From assembly GCA_024401535.1 (NCBI GenBank), contig JAKSKX010000002.1, positions 62,001 to 126,000 of the forward strand: 64,000 bases of DNA, read 5' to 3'. Made by a program: the position numbers and the translations under genes. Below, piece after piece: positions 44,601 to 53,400 of this stretch (positions are counted from its first letter, which is position 1; every line of letters starts with the position of its first letter). Source of the stretch: Paludibacteraceae bacterium. GTDB lineage: Bacteria; Bacteroidota; Bacteroidia; Bacteroidales; Paludibacteraceae. The notes below the pieces were generated by a model. The model did not search any database. It was not told where the DNA came from and was given only the letters and a program-made list of their open reading frames with translations.

Positions 44601-44836
44601 TTCCTATGGCATTGAGCAAGGCTGAAGGTAGTGAGATGTGGATTCCTATGGGTATCGTCGTTATCGGAGGTTTGCTTGTCAGTACATTGGTTACCCTAAT
44701 CGTTGTTCCTGTAATGTATGGACTAATGAGTAAGAAGGGTGAAAGAGACCAAATGAAGGAGGTTAGAGACCAGTTCATCTTCATGAACATCGACGTAGAA
44801 AAGGCTGAGGCTGAAAAACAAAAACTAATAAATTAA
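41636..44836 (+). CDS. RND-family efflux transporter (AcrB/HAE1 type)
   Basis: A 1,066-residue inner-membrane proton antiporter with twelve expected helices and two large periplasmic loops. The proton-relay aspartates D400-D401 are in VVDDSIVVLENI. The N-terminus is the typical IYKTAIEKPITTVLIFV. It exports hydrophobic compounds together with the two upstream gene products; substrates cannot be inferred. A Gly-rich stretch (FGGGGGQ) in the second porter region is notable but common in the family. Confidence 0.95.
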   Translation: MSIYKTAIEKPITTVLIFVAVMILGIFSFLRLPIDMFPEMEPPIVCVMTAYGGANASEIETNVTKVLENSLNSVDGLKDMTSISKDNLSLCVMEFEWGQDLDEVVNDIRSYIDMAKDNLPDGTSNPLLLKFNTSSMPILQYAVTAKESYAGLDKLMNDQVIPQLNRVNGIGNIAMSGEPVRRVYVDIDQTQLDGYALSLEQVGQAISGNNLNLASGTVKMNKEQYELEVRSEYAESAEIGDIVVTTTPDGKVVHVKDIATIKDTIKDLSLEEKINSKDGMRLMIMKQTGGNTVKICTDAKKELKKIEKTLPSDVKFTEIHDQSREITNAINSLEESIMWALLFVVLVVLFFLGKWRASIIIGVTIPISLLVAFIYILGVGSSINIISLCSLTIAIGMVVDDSIVVLENITTHIDRGSSPREAAIYATNEVWVSVIATTLVVVAVFVPLTMVTGMAGILFKELGWIVTIVVCTSTCVAISLTPMLCSKLLKSKEVEIVNGTLKEVKDEEGLYHKYVVRLLDKLDLFYANVLRWCLSHKLITVLGVGLFFVLSMLPIALGKIGTNFVGDSDRGQIIVNCELQQGNRVEETAKIARKLEAEFFKAYPKDIRLISTTCGSNDDAGISALFSSTTNNKIQMRVITTKKYDRDFPLDSISETLRNIMKKYPELVDYQAQAQSGFGGGGGQTVDIEIYGYDFNTTSAYAEQIRHLIESKVPTARDITNSREKDRPQLKITVDKEKASRLGLSSAMISSYARNRINGMNAGFLKEDGDEYTILVRLKEENRNTLSLINELTIPTARGNVKLNEIAKLEEYWSPPEIERKNRQRYMTLKVTPFNTSLGELAAEIQKVIDKSDKPNEITVALSGAYEDQQESYADMGMLFALIIMLVYIVMASQFESLAKPFIIMMSVPFAISGAILALYFTNTALDMIGALGIIMLVGIVTKNGIVLVDYINLMRDRGYELYEAIALSGQSRLRPVLMTAATTLLGMLPMALSKAEGSEMWIPMGIVVIGGLLVSTLVTLIVVPVMYGLMSKKGERDQMKEVRDQFIFMNIDVEKAEAEKQKLIN

Positions 44837-44843
44837 TAAAACA

Positions 44844-44902
44844 TTGAGTTGATCGAGGCTAATGGGTGTGCGTATTTGCCCATTTCCCTCGACACAACTC
44901 AA
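44844..44902 (+). promoter_or_regulatory. Two-tier RNA hairpin between the RND pump and PII-like genes
   Basis: Outer stem: TTGAGTTG/CAACTCAA (44844-44851, 44895-44902) and TCGAGG/CCTCGA (44853-44858, 44887-44892) separated by a 1x2 internal loop. Inner stem: AATGGG/CCCATT (44861-44866, 44879-44884) with loop TGTGCGTATTTG. It ends 14 bases before the PII-like start codon and fills the whole gap. No T tract follows, so it is more likely a processing, stability or attenuation element. Confidence 0.7.
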
Positions 44903-44916
44903 AAATATATGATGAT

Positions 44917-45210
44917 ATGAAATCAGTTTTTATTGTCTTCAACCAGGCAAATACAGATAAAGTTGAGTACATCCTTGATACGCTTGAGATTCGTGGTTTC
45001 ACAATGTTCGAGCAAGTTCAGGGACGCGGCTCTGTTAACGGTGAGCCTAGACGTGGCACACACACTTGGCCAGAAATGAACTCTGCCATAATGACTGTAG
45101 TGGAGGATGACAAAGTTGACGAGCTACTTCTTACCATCAAGAAACTCGACCTAAGAGCTGAAGAGGTAGGAGTCAAGGCATTTGTTTGGAATATCGAACA
45201 AATGATCTAA
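44917..45210 (+). CDS. PII-like small signalling protein
   Basis: A 97-residue protein with the alternating beta-alpha-beta pattern of the PII superfamily (MKSVFIVFNQAN, then QGRGSVNGEPRRGTHTWPEM, then MTVVEDDKVDELLLTIKKL). It is shorter than GlnB (112 residues) and has a different T-loop. PII-like proteins sense nucleotides or small ligands and bind a membrane partner; the partner could be the RND pump encoded upstream. The ATG at 44917 is chosen over an in-frame start at 44866, which lies inside the hairpin. Confidence 0.75.
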   Translation: MKSVFIVFNQANTDKVEYILDTLEIRGFTMFEQVQGRGSVNGEPRRGTHTWPEMNSAIMTVVEDDKVDELLLTIKKLDLRAEEVGVKAFVWNIEQMI

Positions 45211-45223
45211 TAAGACACATATT

Positions 45224-45285
45224 AAAGAATTGGAAATTGACGCACGACAAAAAGCAAACGTCAGTTTTCAATTCTTTATTTTTTT
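45224..45285 (+). terminator. Terminator of the efflux operon
   Basis: A 19-base imperfect inverted repeat (45224-45242 with 45259-45277) followed by a long T run. Confidence 0.8.
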
Positions 45286-45327
45286 TCTATTACGGACTAA
45301 CATACACTAATTTACAAACAAAGGGAA

Positions 45328-46203
45328 ATGACGGACTCAAATGAAATTTTCTTCCATAGAATTGAAAACAAAGATGAAAAGATTGTAGAACTATTTGAGA
45401 AAGGGTTTAACAGAGACATATACTGTCTGTTCATCTGCATAAACGGAAAAGCAAAAATTCAACTCGAGGGCAAAAACTATGAACTTGGAGACGGAGATGT
45501 GTGCATTTACACTCCGGAAAGAGACATCAGAATTCTATCCATATCACAAAACATAAACGGCGTTCTTGTAGGTGGTTCAAACAAACTCATACACAATGCC
45601 ATTCACTCGATATTCAGCGCAGAGCGTGTACTTTATATGAGAAGCAACCCAACGTTCCACCTTGAAAAGGAACAGAGGCAGAAGCTCTTCAACCTTATAG
45701 AGTCATGTTTTGGCATCATCTCAGAAAAGGTTGAATACAGACAGCAAAGTGCAACAAACGCTGATTTTCATGACAAGACCAAGAAGGCTCTGCTAGAGAG
45801 CGTCTGTTTCTATGTCATGGACCTTTATTCCAGATCCAGAGTTTTCGACACGTGCAGCGACCAGCCCAAAACAACCAGGTCAATCATACTTCAGAAGTTC
45901 CTTGTCTCTCTATACTACAACTATATCAAAGTTCGCACAGTTGAGTTTTATGCCAACCAGCAGGGACTTTCCAAACGATACTTCTCGACAACAATCAGGA
46001 CTGAAAGCGGCAAGACTCCAAAGCAGTGGATAGAGGAAATCGTAATTGAGGAAATCAAACATTTTCTCGCTAACGGAAACATGACGATAAAGGAAATAGC
46101 ATACCATTTCAATTTCCCGTCTCAGAGTTTCTTTGGCAAGTATTTCAAACAGGCTGTAGGTATCAGTCCAAGAGAATACAGAGACAGAGAAATAACTAAA
46201 TAA
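45328..46203 (+). CDS. AraC family transcriptional regulator
   Basis: A 291-residue regulator with an N-terminal cupin-like sensor part (LEGKNYELGDGDVCIYTP) and a C-terminal AraC double helix-turn-helix (about 190-285: VEFYANQQGLSKRYFSTTIR and TIKEIAYHFNFPSQSFFGKYFKQ, the latter a typical AraC signature). Targets and ligand are unknown; it is monocistronic between two terminators, next to the efflux operon. Confidence 0.92.
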   Translation: MTDSNEIFFHRIENKDEKIVELFEKGFNRDIYCLFICINGKAKIQLEGKNYELGDGDVCIYTPERDIRILSISQNINGVLVGGSNKLIHNAIHSIFSAERVLYMRSNPTFHLEKEQRQKLFNLIESCFGIISEKVEYRQQSATNADFHDKTKKALLESVCFYVMDLYSRSRVFDTCSDQPKTTRSIILQKFLVSLYYNYIKVRTVEFYANQQGLSKRYFSTTIRTESGKTPKQWIEEIVIEEIKHFLANGNMTIKEIAYHFNFPSQSFFGKYFKQAVGISPREYRDREITK

Positions 46204-46224
46204 CCAGACTATTCTGTTTAAACA

Positions 46225-46270
46225 AACAGCCGGAATGGGAAACCCTTTAAAAGGTCCGATTCCGGCTGTT
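46225..46270. terminator. Bidirectional hairpin terminator
   Basis: Perfect 12-base inverted repeat (AACAGCCGGAAT, 46225-46236, with 46259-46270) between the convergent AraC and small membrane protein genes. Confidence 0.8.
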
Positions 46271-46276
46271 CTTATT

Positions 46277-46708
46277 CTAAATGATTTTGTTGAATATAAA
46301 AGGAAGAGCTAACACCAAGCAATCAAAAATATAGCCATAAATAGAATAACGGACAACATCTTTGTCATTTCCGCCTATAGCTTTATAATAAAGCAGTCCC
46401 GCAGCCAAGACTATACCTGACAATACTATACCCATAAAAAATTCCACTATCAATATAATAATAAGAGGTAAAAAGTACAATAATATAAAAGCGAGATAAT
46501 GCACAAAATCTTTAGCTTCAAACCTTCTTAGTATTAATTGGATTATTGTTTCAGCAATCCAAAGCCATGGTGCTGTTATACAAATTCCCAACCATAACCA
46601 AGCTCCTATATTATCAAAATGAAAAAGTCTTATTAAACCAAGAGAGATTATAATAAACAACACAACTCCGCCTAATTTGTAAAGGCTACAAATAATTTCT
46701 TCTTTCAT
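46277..46708 (-). CDS. Small membrane protein of unknown function
   Basis: A protein of about 143 residues with four predicted membrane helices and little soluble sequence (start MKEEIICSLYKLGG). I do not recognise a family. Its base composition is more A/T-rich than its neighbours, with many ATA codons, and it is followed upstream by a non-coding A/T-rich stretch, which could indicate acquired DNA. An alternative TTG start lies 33 bases further upstream. Confidence 0.6.
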   Translation of the reverse strand: MKEEIICSLYKLGGVVLFIIISLGLIRLFHFDNIGAWLWLGICITAPWLWIAETIIQLILRRFEAKDFVHYLAFILLYFLPLIIILIVEFFMGIVLSGIVLAAGLLYYKAIGGNDKDVVRYSIYGYIFDCLVLALPFIFNKII

Positions 46709-47199
46709 ATTCTGCCTCTTAAAAATTATAATAATGCGCAATATAATTAATATTTGCGAAATTTCACCTCATATACAGTAATAATTAAGATAAATTAACA
46801 CAAACCCAAATAATACAGATATTGTAATATTGGACTGCACACACACCTACAGACAAAAAGAGAAACGCTGCAGAGAATTACATAACAAGCAATTACAACT
46901 TGATTTTGTCTTTTAGGAAAAACATAAAACAAAATACCAAATAAATTTCGATTGGCAAATAAGGGAACAAAGCAAAATCCTTTTAATTTTTCCAATACAG
47001 CACAAGACAAAAACACAAACTCCACATAACAATAAGACACATAACGTCATATACGACTAAAAAGCATCAAACTATTGGCTAAAAAACATTCTACAATCAA
47101 AAAACAGGGAAAGACGCTTTGGGACAAAGCAAAAAGAATCTTGCAAATTCCATTTCTCTCGGAATTTGCAAGATTAGTTAATCTGACGGCTAAAAATTG
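46709..47199. other. AT-rich intergenic region
   Basis: About 490 bases of A-rich sequence without a convincing gene. A minus-strand ORF of 81 codons (46795-47040) is rich in Cys/Phe/Val as translated poly-A-rich DNA tends to be, and is not called. The right end holds the terminator of the metal locus. Confidence 0.55.
47137..47175 (-). terminator. Terminator of the metal-uptake locus
   Basis: Perfect 15-base inverted repeat (47137-47151 with 47161-47175) with a 9-base loop, just downstream of the DUF4625 stop on the minus strand. Confidence 0.85.
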
Positions 47200-47694
47200 T
47201 TAGTCTGCATCATCGTGGTCAGCACCATGATGCTCATGAGACTCAACTTCATTAGACAAGAAAATATCTCGGGCTGTCATAGACTGATTTCCTGCCGCAT
47301 CAGTACAATATACAACAAGGTGATATGCCCCAGGTGCTGCATTCTCTGGGATTACTATATCATGATGATGGATGTGTGCGTTGCGAAGGCCTTCTAAATC
47401 ATAAGACTTCTTAAAGAAAAAAGGCTCTGTACCTTCAGCTCTAGTCGAAGAGACCTTGTGTCCATGACCATCAAAGTTGCTGTGAATCTCAACAAGATAA
47501 CTGCCCAACTTCTCGTTGTCAGCAAAGTCTGCCTCGAAATGAACTCCGTCTCCAATGCGAAGGGAATCTCCATTCTCAGGCTCATCAAGCATGATGACAG
47601 GCTTCTCTGTATCTGCATTGTTGTCATCTGTACAAGAAGCACCGAATATAGTAAAGAACACTGAAAAAGCTAAAAATAAAATATTTCTTTCCAT
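47200..47694 (-). CDS. His-rich DUF4625 lipoprotein
   Basis: A 164-residue lipoprotein with a lipobox ending GASC (about C21), then an Ig-like DUF4625 domain (TEKPVIMLDEPENGD..., DAAGNQS). Histidine clusters are present (HGHK, HIHHHD, and a C-terminal tail HEHHGADHDDAD), which suggests binding of zinc or another divalent metal at the outer membrane. The ATG at 47694 is used; it starts eight bases after the TonB receptor stop, so the two are coupled. Confidence 0.85.
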   Translation of the reverse strand: MERNILFLAFSVFFTIFGASCTDDNNADTEKPVIMLDEPENGDSLRIGDGVHFEADFADNEKLGSYLVEIHSNFDGHGHKVSSTRAEGTEPFFFKKSYDLEGLRNAHIHHHDIVIPENAAPGAYHLVVYCTDAAGNQSMTARDIFLSNEVESHEHHGADHDDAD

Positions 47695-47702
47695 TATTTT
47701 AA

Positions 47703-49781
47703 TCAAAAAGTTAAACGAATTGTTGTCTGAAAATCGAATCCAGCCTCTGGCAGTTCAATTTTCCTATAAAAATTTAGATGATTCAAATAGGAAGTGTTGA
47801 ATATATTGCCTGCATTGACAAGCAAAGATAAATTCCCTTCCTTTATAGGGAAATCAACCTTCCCTCCCACATTAAACAAGTTATAACCAGGAGTTTCATC
47901 TTCATTATGGCATACATGTTTCTGGGGTGCAACACTATGTGATTCAACATAGACTTGCCATTGTTTGCATTCCCAACTTAATGTATTACGCATAGAAGCA
48001 GGCGGAGAAAATGGCGTTGAGGTATGCGACTCTAAATCCATAGAATAAATATATTCTCCAGAGAAATCATAATAGAAGTTTCGCACCATATTAACCTTTA
48101 CGTGCAGTTCCCCGCCATAAAAACTCGCTGGCGAATCTACATACTTATAGATCTGTCCCGCATCGGGCAACATTGACCATTGTCCAGTAGGATGTAACGA
48201 AATAAAATGGGAATAATAGCTAAGGAAAGGAGAAACTGAAATCTCTATCCTTTTTTTGTGCAAAGAATATGACAAGTCGAATTGCAAACCTTTCTCTCCA
48301 TCAAGGGACTCATCTCCTAGTTCGTGACGGAAAGCTCCGTGATGAACACCATTTGAAGTCAGTTCGTTGGCAGAAGGAAGCCTATAGGCTCTACCCACAG
48401 AAACACGAAATTCATACTCCTTGTCTGGAGAAAAGGTTGTTCCCACAGCAAAAGAATAATCATTAAAATGTCTGGCCACACCACTAACATCAGAACCATG
48501 GGACTTGGTGTTTATATAGCCCAAATCATAACGCGCACTTGCATTCAGTTCCCAAGATGCTCCGATTTTGAAATTTGAAAGATAGTAAATTCCATACTCA
48601 TTTCGCCTATATTCGGGAATCAAGAATCCATAACCTCCAATCTCATTATCTTGACAAGAGGCTGAAATTCCAAAACTCTGACTAAATATGTTTGAAGTGT
48701 ATTGTTTTAACTTCAAGTTAGCTGAAAAGGTCTTCAAGTCAAGCATCAACTCTTTATCTGGATCAACGGAAGGAGGAAACTGTCCCACAGAATGTGTATG
48801 GAAGTAACTCCACTCCTCCCTATGATTATCTTGACAAGCAAGAACAAGAGATGTCTGCAAAGACTTGAAAGTCCATTTGTTTGAGCTGAATATCTTCAAA
48901 TGATTAACTGAACTATAGGGCAAGTCTATATTCCAATTGTTGCCATCTGCACCCAAGTTACTACTGCTGGGAATTCCATGAGCGTCACTAAAGAAACCTG
49001 ATTTCTGATAACTGTCAGTTATACCTATACGGCCTTCGTAGCGTTCATTCTTGAAAGAGAACAATATATTTGCACATCGCTCTTTCCCGGCAGTATTCTT
49101 CAAACGGCTGTCCGTAATAGGGAATCTAACACTCAAATATGTAAAGCTGTCAGCAGGGACGCGATAATCCCCCCAATGCCGCTCAGTATATCTTATCTGA
49201 GAATAGAATTTATTACGCTTGACAGCCATCATGACTGAACCACTAAATCCCGAACATACACTTTGATGCTGAATAAGAAATTCCCCTAACAAAGTATCAT
49301 TCATCGGAATAGGAGGTGGCAACAATTCTATCACACCTCCCATAGCATCACTTCCATAAATAACAGAAGCTGGACCTTTGACAACCTTTACATCTTCAAC
49401 ATTGAACGCATCGATTTCCAGGCCATGATCTGCACCCCATTGCTGACCTTCCTGCTTTACTTCATTATCAATGACCACTATGCGCTGAAATCCCAACCCA
49501 CGAATAACTGGTTTGCTGAAACCTATACCAATATCCATAGACTGCACGCCCTCTGTATGCGAAAGAGCATCCATTAAACTATGACCCATGTGCAAATCAA
49601 GAGCCTCATGGGGAATATTTACGACAGGAAGCAGCACTGCATCTGTTGTTGTCTTTTTCACTCCAGTTATGACAAACTCATCCAATTGGAATGAATCCAC
49701 TGGTTCAACAGACTGCGCATAGAGATTTAAAGAAGTAAAGCAGAACAATAGAACAAGTCTGATTGTTTGTTTAATTCTCAT
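47703..49781 (-). CDS. TonB-dependent outer-membrane receptor (ZnuD-like)
   Basis: A 692-residue receptor with a signal peptide (about 1-22), a plug domain (EGVQSMDIGIGFSKPVIRG to VKGPASVIYGSDAMGGVIE) and a 22-strand barrel ending in TIRLTF. It lacks the N-terminal carboxypeptidase-like extension of SusC proteins, so it is not a glycan importer. Blocks such as GRAYRLPSANELTSNGVHHGAFRHELGD (split at SANEL) resemble ZnuD-type metal receptors. Flanking His-rich genes support uptake of zinc or a similar metal, energised by TonB. Confidence 0.88.
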   Translation of the reverse strand: MRIKQTIRLVLLFCFTSLNLYAQSVEPVDSFQLDEFVITGVKKTTTDAVLLPVVNIPHEALDLHMGHSLMDALSHTEGVQSMDIGIGFSKPVIRGLGFQRIVVIDNEVKQEGQQWGADHGLEIDAFNVEDVKVVKGPASVIYGSDAMGGVIELLPPPIPMNDTLLGEFLIQHQSVCSGFSGSVMMAVKRNKFYSQIRYTERHWGDYRVPADSFTYLSVRFPITDSRLKNTAGKERCANILFSFKNERYEGRIGITDSYQKSGFFSDAHGIPSSSNLGADGNNWNIDLPYSSVNHLKIFSSNKWTFKSLQTSLVLACQDNHREEWSYFHTHSVGQFPPSVDPDKELMLDLKTFSANLKLKQYTSNIFSQSFGISASCQDNEIGGYGFLIPEYRRNEYGIYYLSNFKIGASWELNASARYDLGYINTKSHGSDVSGVARHFNDYSFAVGTTFSPDKEYEFRVSVGRAYRLPSANELTSNGVHHGAFRHELGDESLDGEKGLQFDLSYSLHKKRIEISVSPFLSYYSHFISLHPTGQWSMLPDAGQIYKYVDSPASFYGGELHVKVNMVRNFYYDFSGEYIYSMDLESHTSTPFSPPASMRNTLSWECKQWQVYVESHSVAPQKHVCHNEDETPGYNLFNVGGKVDFPIKEGNLSLLVNAGNIFNTSYLNHLNFYRKIELPEAGFDFQTTIRLTF

Positions 49782-49985
49782 TGTAATAATCTTCTACAAA
49801 AAGTATTAGGGAAACTGACAGATAAACCTAACCAACGGAAGGGACTGCCACGAAACAACAAGTTCAATTGCGACAATAAACAATACAAAAAAACAATTTC
49901 TTCTTGTTACATCGCAACTTATTCCGCTTATCGTAAGTTTATATATCAAGCTAGACTTTCCCTTTCTCTAGCAAAAAACAAAAGA
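49782..49985. other. Gap between DUF2946-like and TonB receptor genes
   Basis: A 204-base stretch with no TAnnTTTG element on the minus strand. A near palindrome GTTACATCGCAAC (49906-49918) is the only symmetrical site noticed; whether it is a metal-regulator box is unknown. Confidence 0.35.
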
Positions 49986-50342
49986 TTAACAAGAGAATGG
50001 AGGTGCTCTTTGACTTGGCAAATATGCGATACGACAGACTTCATCATCTGACGCAGGCATACAATAAACAGGGTAATTAGGTGATAAAAGAGCTATTTCA
50101 AACTCAGTCGGAAGTAAATACGGACTATGAAGCAAATCACACAAGGCACAATCATCACATGAACTAAACCATTTAACTAGATGGCTATGAGGATGACCGT
50201 GACTTAAACAATCTTCACAATCTATGGGTTCATAATTCTCATGGTCTTCATGAACGTGAACAGAACCACTGGCAATTATCATAAGATATATTGTCAAGAG
50301 GAACTGAGTCAAAAATATTTTTTTGAATCCAAACTTCTTCAC
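49986..50342 (-). CDS. His/Cys-rich exported small protein (DUF2946-like)
   Basis: A 118-residue protein with an N-terminal hydrophobic export signal (about 8-26) and eight cysteines and many histidines: HVHEDHE (29-35), CEDC (42-45), HGHPHSH (48-54), CDDCALC (62-68). It ends RAPPFSC, the RAPP tail seen in DUF2946-type proteins. The cluster could bind zinc or copper. It lies upstream of the TonB receptor on the same strand, forming a three-gene metal locus with the DUF4625 lipoprotein. Family assignment is by pattern only. Confidence 0.75.
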   Translation of the reverse strand: MKKFGFKKIFLTQFLLTIYLMIIASGSVHVHEDHENYEPIDCEDCLSHGHPHSHLVKWFSSCDDCALCDLLHSPYLLPTEFEIALLSPNYPVYCMPASDDEVCRIAYLPSQRAPPFSC

Positions 50343-50393
50343 GTTTATAAAAGAAAAAGAATATCAATTTCTGAACAGAGATGCAAAGATATA

Positions 50394-50401
50394 AATAAAA
50401 T
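50394..50401 (-). promoter_or_regulatory. Putative -7 element of the metal-uptake locus
   Basis: On the minus strand TATCTTTG, matching TAnnTTTG, 52 bases upstream of the DUF2946-like start. Confidence 0.4.
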
Positions 50402-50443
50402 TAACGAAAATCTATTTTAAAACTATAAACAGCCATTTTTTCA

Positions 50444-50483
50444 AAAAAAACGAGGTCATACAACTGTATAGCCTCGTTTTTTT
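50444..50483 (-). terminator. Terminator of the giant surface protein gene
   Basis: AAAAAAACGAGG (50444-50455) pairs with CCTCGTTTTTTT (50472-50483); on the minus strand it ends in seven T, 13 bases after the stop codon. Confidence 0.85.
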
Positions 50484-50495
50484 AGTAAAAATTCC

Positions 50496-53400
50496 TTACT
50501 TGAAGTAAACTACCTCAATAGTACCCTTGATAACATCACGGTCCCTAGTAACCACGTAGTAGTAAACTGTTGGGTCCGCAAGCATACCACGAATCATACC
50601 GTCCCAACCGTCATCTCCACTAAATACCAAGTTACCGTAACGGTTATAGATCTCGACCTTGAAGCCCTTCATGAATACGTCATTCATTCCGATTGAGTTA
50701 TGAGGAGTGAATGCTGTAGGGATGAAGTCGTAAGCATCAATCTCGACTACGTTAGAAGCAGCAGAGCTACATACGTTATCAGTAGCGACCACATAGAACA
50801 ATGTAGTGTCCTGAACGCTGTTTACCCTCATGTTCTTGAAGAACTCCTCGTAGCTGTTAGTTGTACCGATCAACTCGTCTCGCTCGTCAAGAGGATTCAA
50901 GTAGCTTTCAACAACATTTCCGTATCCATCGAACTTGCCTGAAACTGCATCGAACTGACCGTTAACCTTGTACCACAACAACTCTACATCCTCGCTGTAG
51001 TGAGTTGTAACCTTTAGGTCAACAGGATCACCTGCCCAAACTCTTGGCTTGTCACTTGGATTAGATGTCAAAAGGATCTTCTCTGGCAAGATCTGCTCGC
51101 GAACATCAAGTTCAAGAGCGTTAGAAGAAGAGTCTCTCAACAGACCGGCTACCGTAGTGTCACTCTCGAATGTTCCGTTGTTAACATTGTAAGAGTAGTC
51201 ACAACTCCACAACTTAGAACTGTCGCTTCGTGTAACACCACACTCGTTCTCTGCGTAGTAAACTAGCTTAGCACCGTCATCTCCGAATGTTACAGGGCGT
51301 CCGGCGTAAACCGAGTCACTCAAAATCCAACCTGAACTGATGATTGGTGAACCCATATCCTCAACACATACATTATAGATGTCAACGTATTCACCCGAAG
51401 GACCGCTGATTGGAAGTGGCAAGTTCTCACAGCTCTCAACCAAGCTTGTAGCCATTGCCACACGTGGCTTCTCCATAATCTTCACGAAGAATGAAGTGGT
51501 ATCCTTACATCCGGTCAATGTATCAGTAGCAACTACGAAGTATGTTCCTGTATGAGACACATTATTCAAAGAAAGAGCCACATTCTTGATAGAGTCACGC
51601 TCAGCCTTGTCGCTTGTAAAGAACTTGCGGTAATAAGGCTTATTTCTGTTGTTACTCCATATTACATGATCATCATCAACACTCTCCTTAAATACGTCGT
51701 AAGAGAACAATGATATTCTGTTTTCGAACTTCTTGGTTTCTGGTTCATAGTACCAATAATTACCATGAACAGGAACAAGCTCTGAAGACAACAAGTTCAA
51801 ATCCTTGCGCGATCCCTCACAGAACTCCTCATCATGAGAAGATATGTCAACGATTACCTTTCGGTTTGGAACAACAATGCTCTTAGTGTAATCCGACTTG
51901 TTACCACAAACATCGGTTAGAGTGATAACCGCATCGGTATTTTCATGAAGATTTGTACCAACTGCAGGAACCTGGGAAATATGCATTACCGCAGAGTCAG
52001 CACAATTATCGTTCCAGTTGTAAGAGAACTTAGTGATATCCATCATCTCGAAGATACATTCCTTCTTGAACTGAACAGAAATCACACTGTCAATGAATGA
52101 TTGAGTCAAGTTGAATGTAGGAGCGATAGTATCGCGAACCAAAATCTTGAACACAACGCTGTCTGCTGTTGACAAGTTACACTCGTCAGTTGCATAGTAT
52201 GTATAGATATGCTCATAGTTGTAATGGCTACACTCCTTAGGGTCATCGCTCTGAGTAGTGCTATATACATACTTGACAGTAGCTGTTCCGCAATTATCGA
52301 CTGCACTCAAATTAGTTGGAAGTACCGACTCGTTCAAAGTCTCGTGACAAGCGATAACAGGGAATTCATCAACCAACTTGTTTACCCAGTTTGGCCTCAA
52401 AGTATCCTTGATAGCGAACTTATTGACACATACGCTTGAATCTCTGAATCTGTCATAGATTGTGTAAGTGCGGACTACATAGCCGTCACACTTGTCACCC
52501 TCCATAGAATCCTCTACCTTGAATCCGGTAACATTTCTTTCTGTCAACACCTTACCACCAATATAAGACTTGAAGTAGTCAAGATCTGAAGGTATCTCTG
52601 GAATTCTGTTGTCATCAGGACAAGCAAGAACTCCCTGGTAATCCATAGGACAGATAATCTCAGGATGAACACTATCAACAACAACAAGCTCGGTCATACA
52701 ATAGTTAGAATTGTCTGACAAATCTGTGAATGTAATCTTAACGTCAACAGTGTCATCCAAAGGATAAATGTCCTCTGTGAAGTTCTTGCCGTCAAGACGT
52801 TCGATTTGAGGATTCAACAAACCGTCACACAAGTCATTGAACTTATCCTCTACTGCATAGTTAGGCAACTCGCGGAAGTCTGCGATAGAGACTGACTTGT
52901 TATGCTCCCTCAACACGTATGTCAATGTAGGATACTTGCTGCAGTCCAAAGCAGGAGGAACAGTGTCCTTTACAACCACAGACTGCTTGCGAACAACCTT
53001 GTTGCCACTTTCGTCTGAAACTACCCAAGTAATTTCCTGACTTGCATTTTTCATCAATTCCTGAATCTTGAATGGATTGGCGTCAGTCAACTCGATAGTG
53101 TCATTACCGCTAACATAAGAGATAGTAGGATTAGAAGTACAGTTGTCTGCTGGGTGAAGTGAATCCTTCATCATTGCAAGAGTAGCCTCGTAGTCTGCAT
53201 CACATCTGCCAGGCTCAGAGTAGATGACAAAGTCATGCAACCTGTCAGCCTTTGGAGATGTTGTATCGACTGCAAGGAATGTCACGACACAAGACTCGAA
53301 TGAGTTTGTACCATCTGTAACCTCGAATTCATAAGACTTAGACTCTCCTCTTGTCAAAGACAACGAGATATTGTCGAAGCTTGTAAATGAGCTACCATCC

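Noticed and set aside
40505-45210. Fusion or frameshift in the efflux operon
   Set aside because: Adaptor, pump and channel are each full length and in frame, with ordinary gaps.
46795-47040. 81-codon minus-strand ORF as a membrane protein
   Set aside because: Its Phe/Val/Cys-rich sequence is what an A-rich plus strand gives when read in reverse; no promoter or conserved feature.
49906-49918. GTTACATCGCAAC as a Zur or Fur box
   Set aside because: It is only partly symmetrical, stands alone, and I know no matching consensus for this group; kept only as a note in the gap entry.
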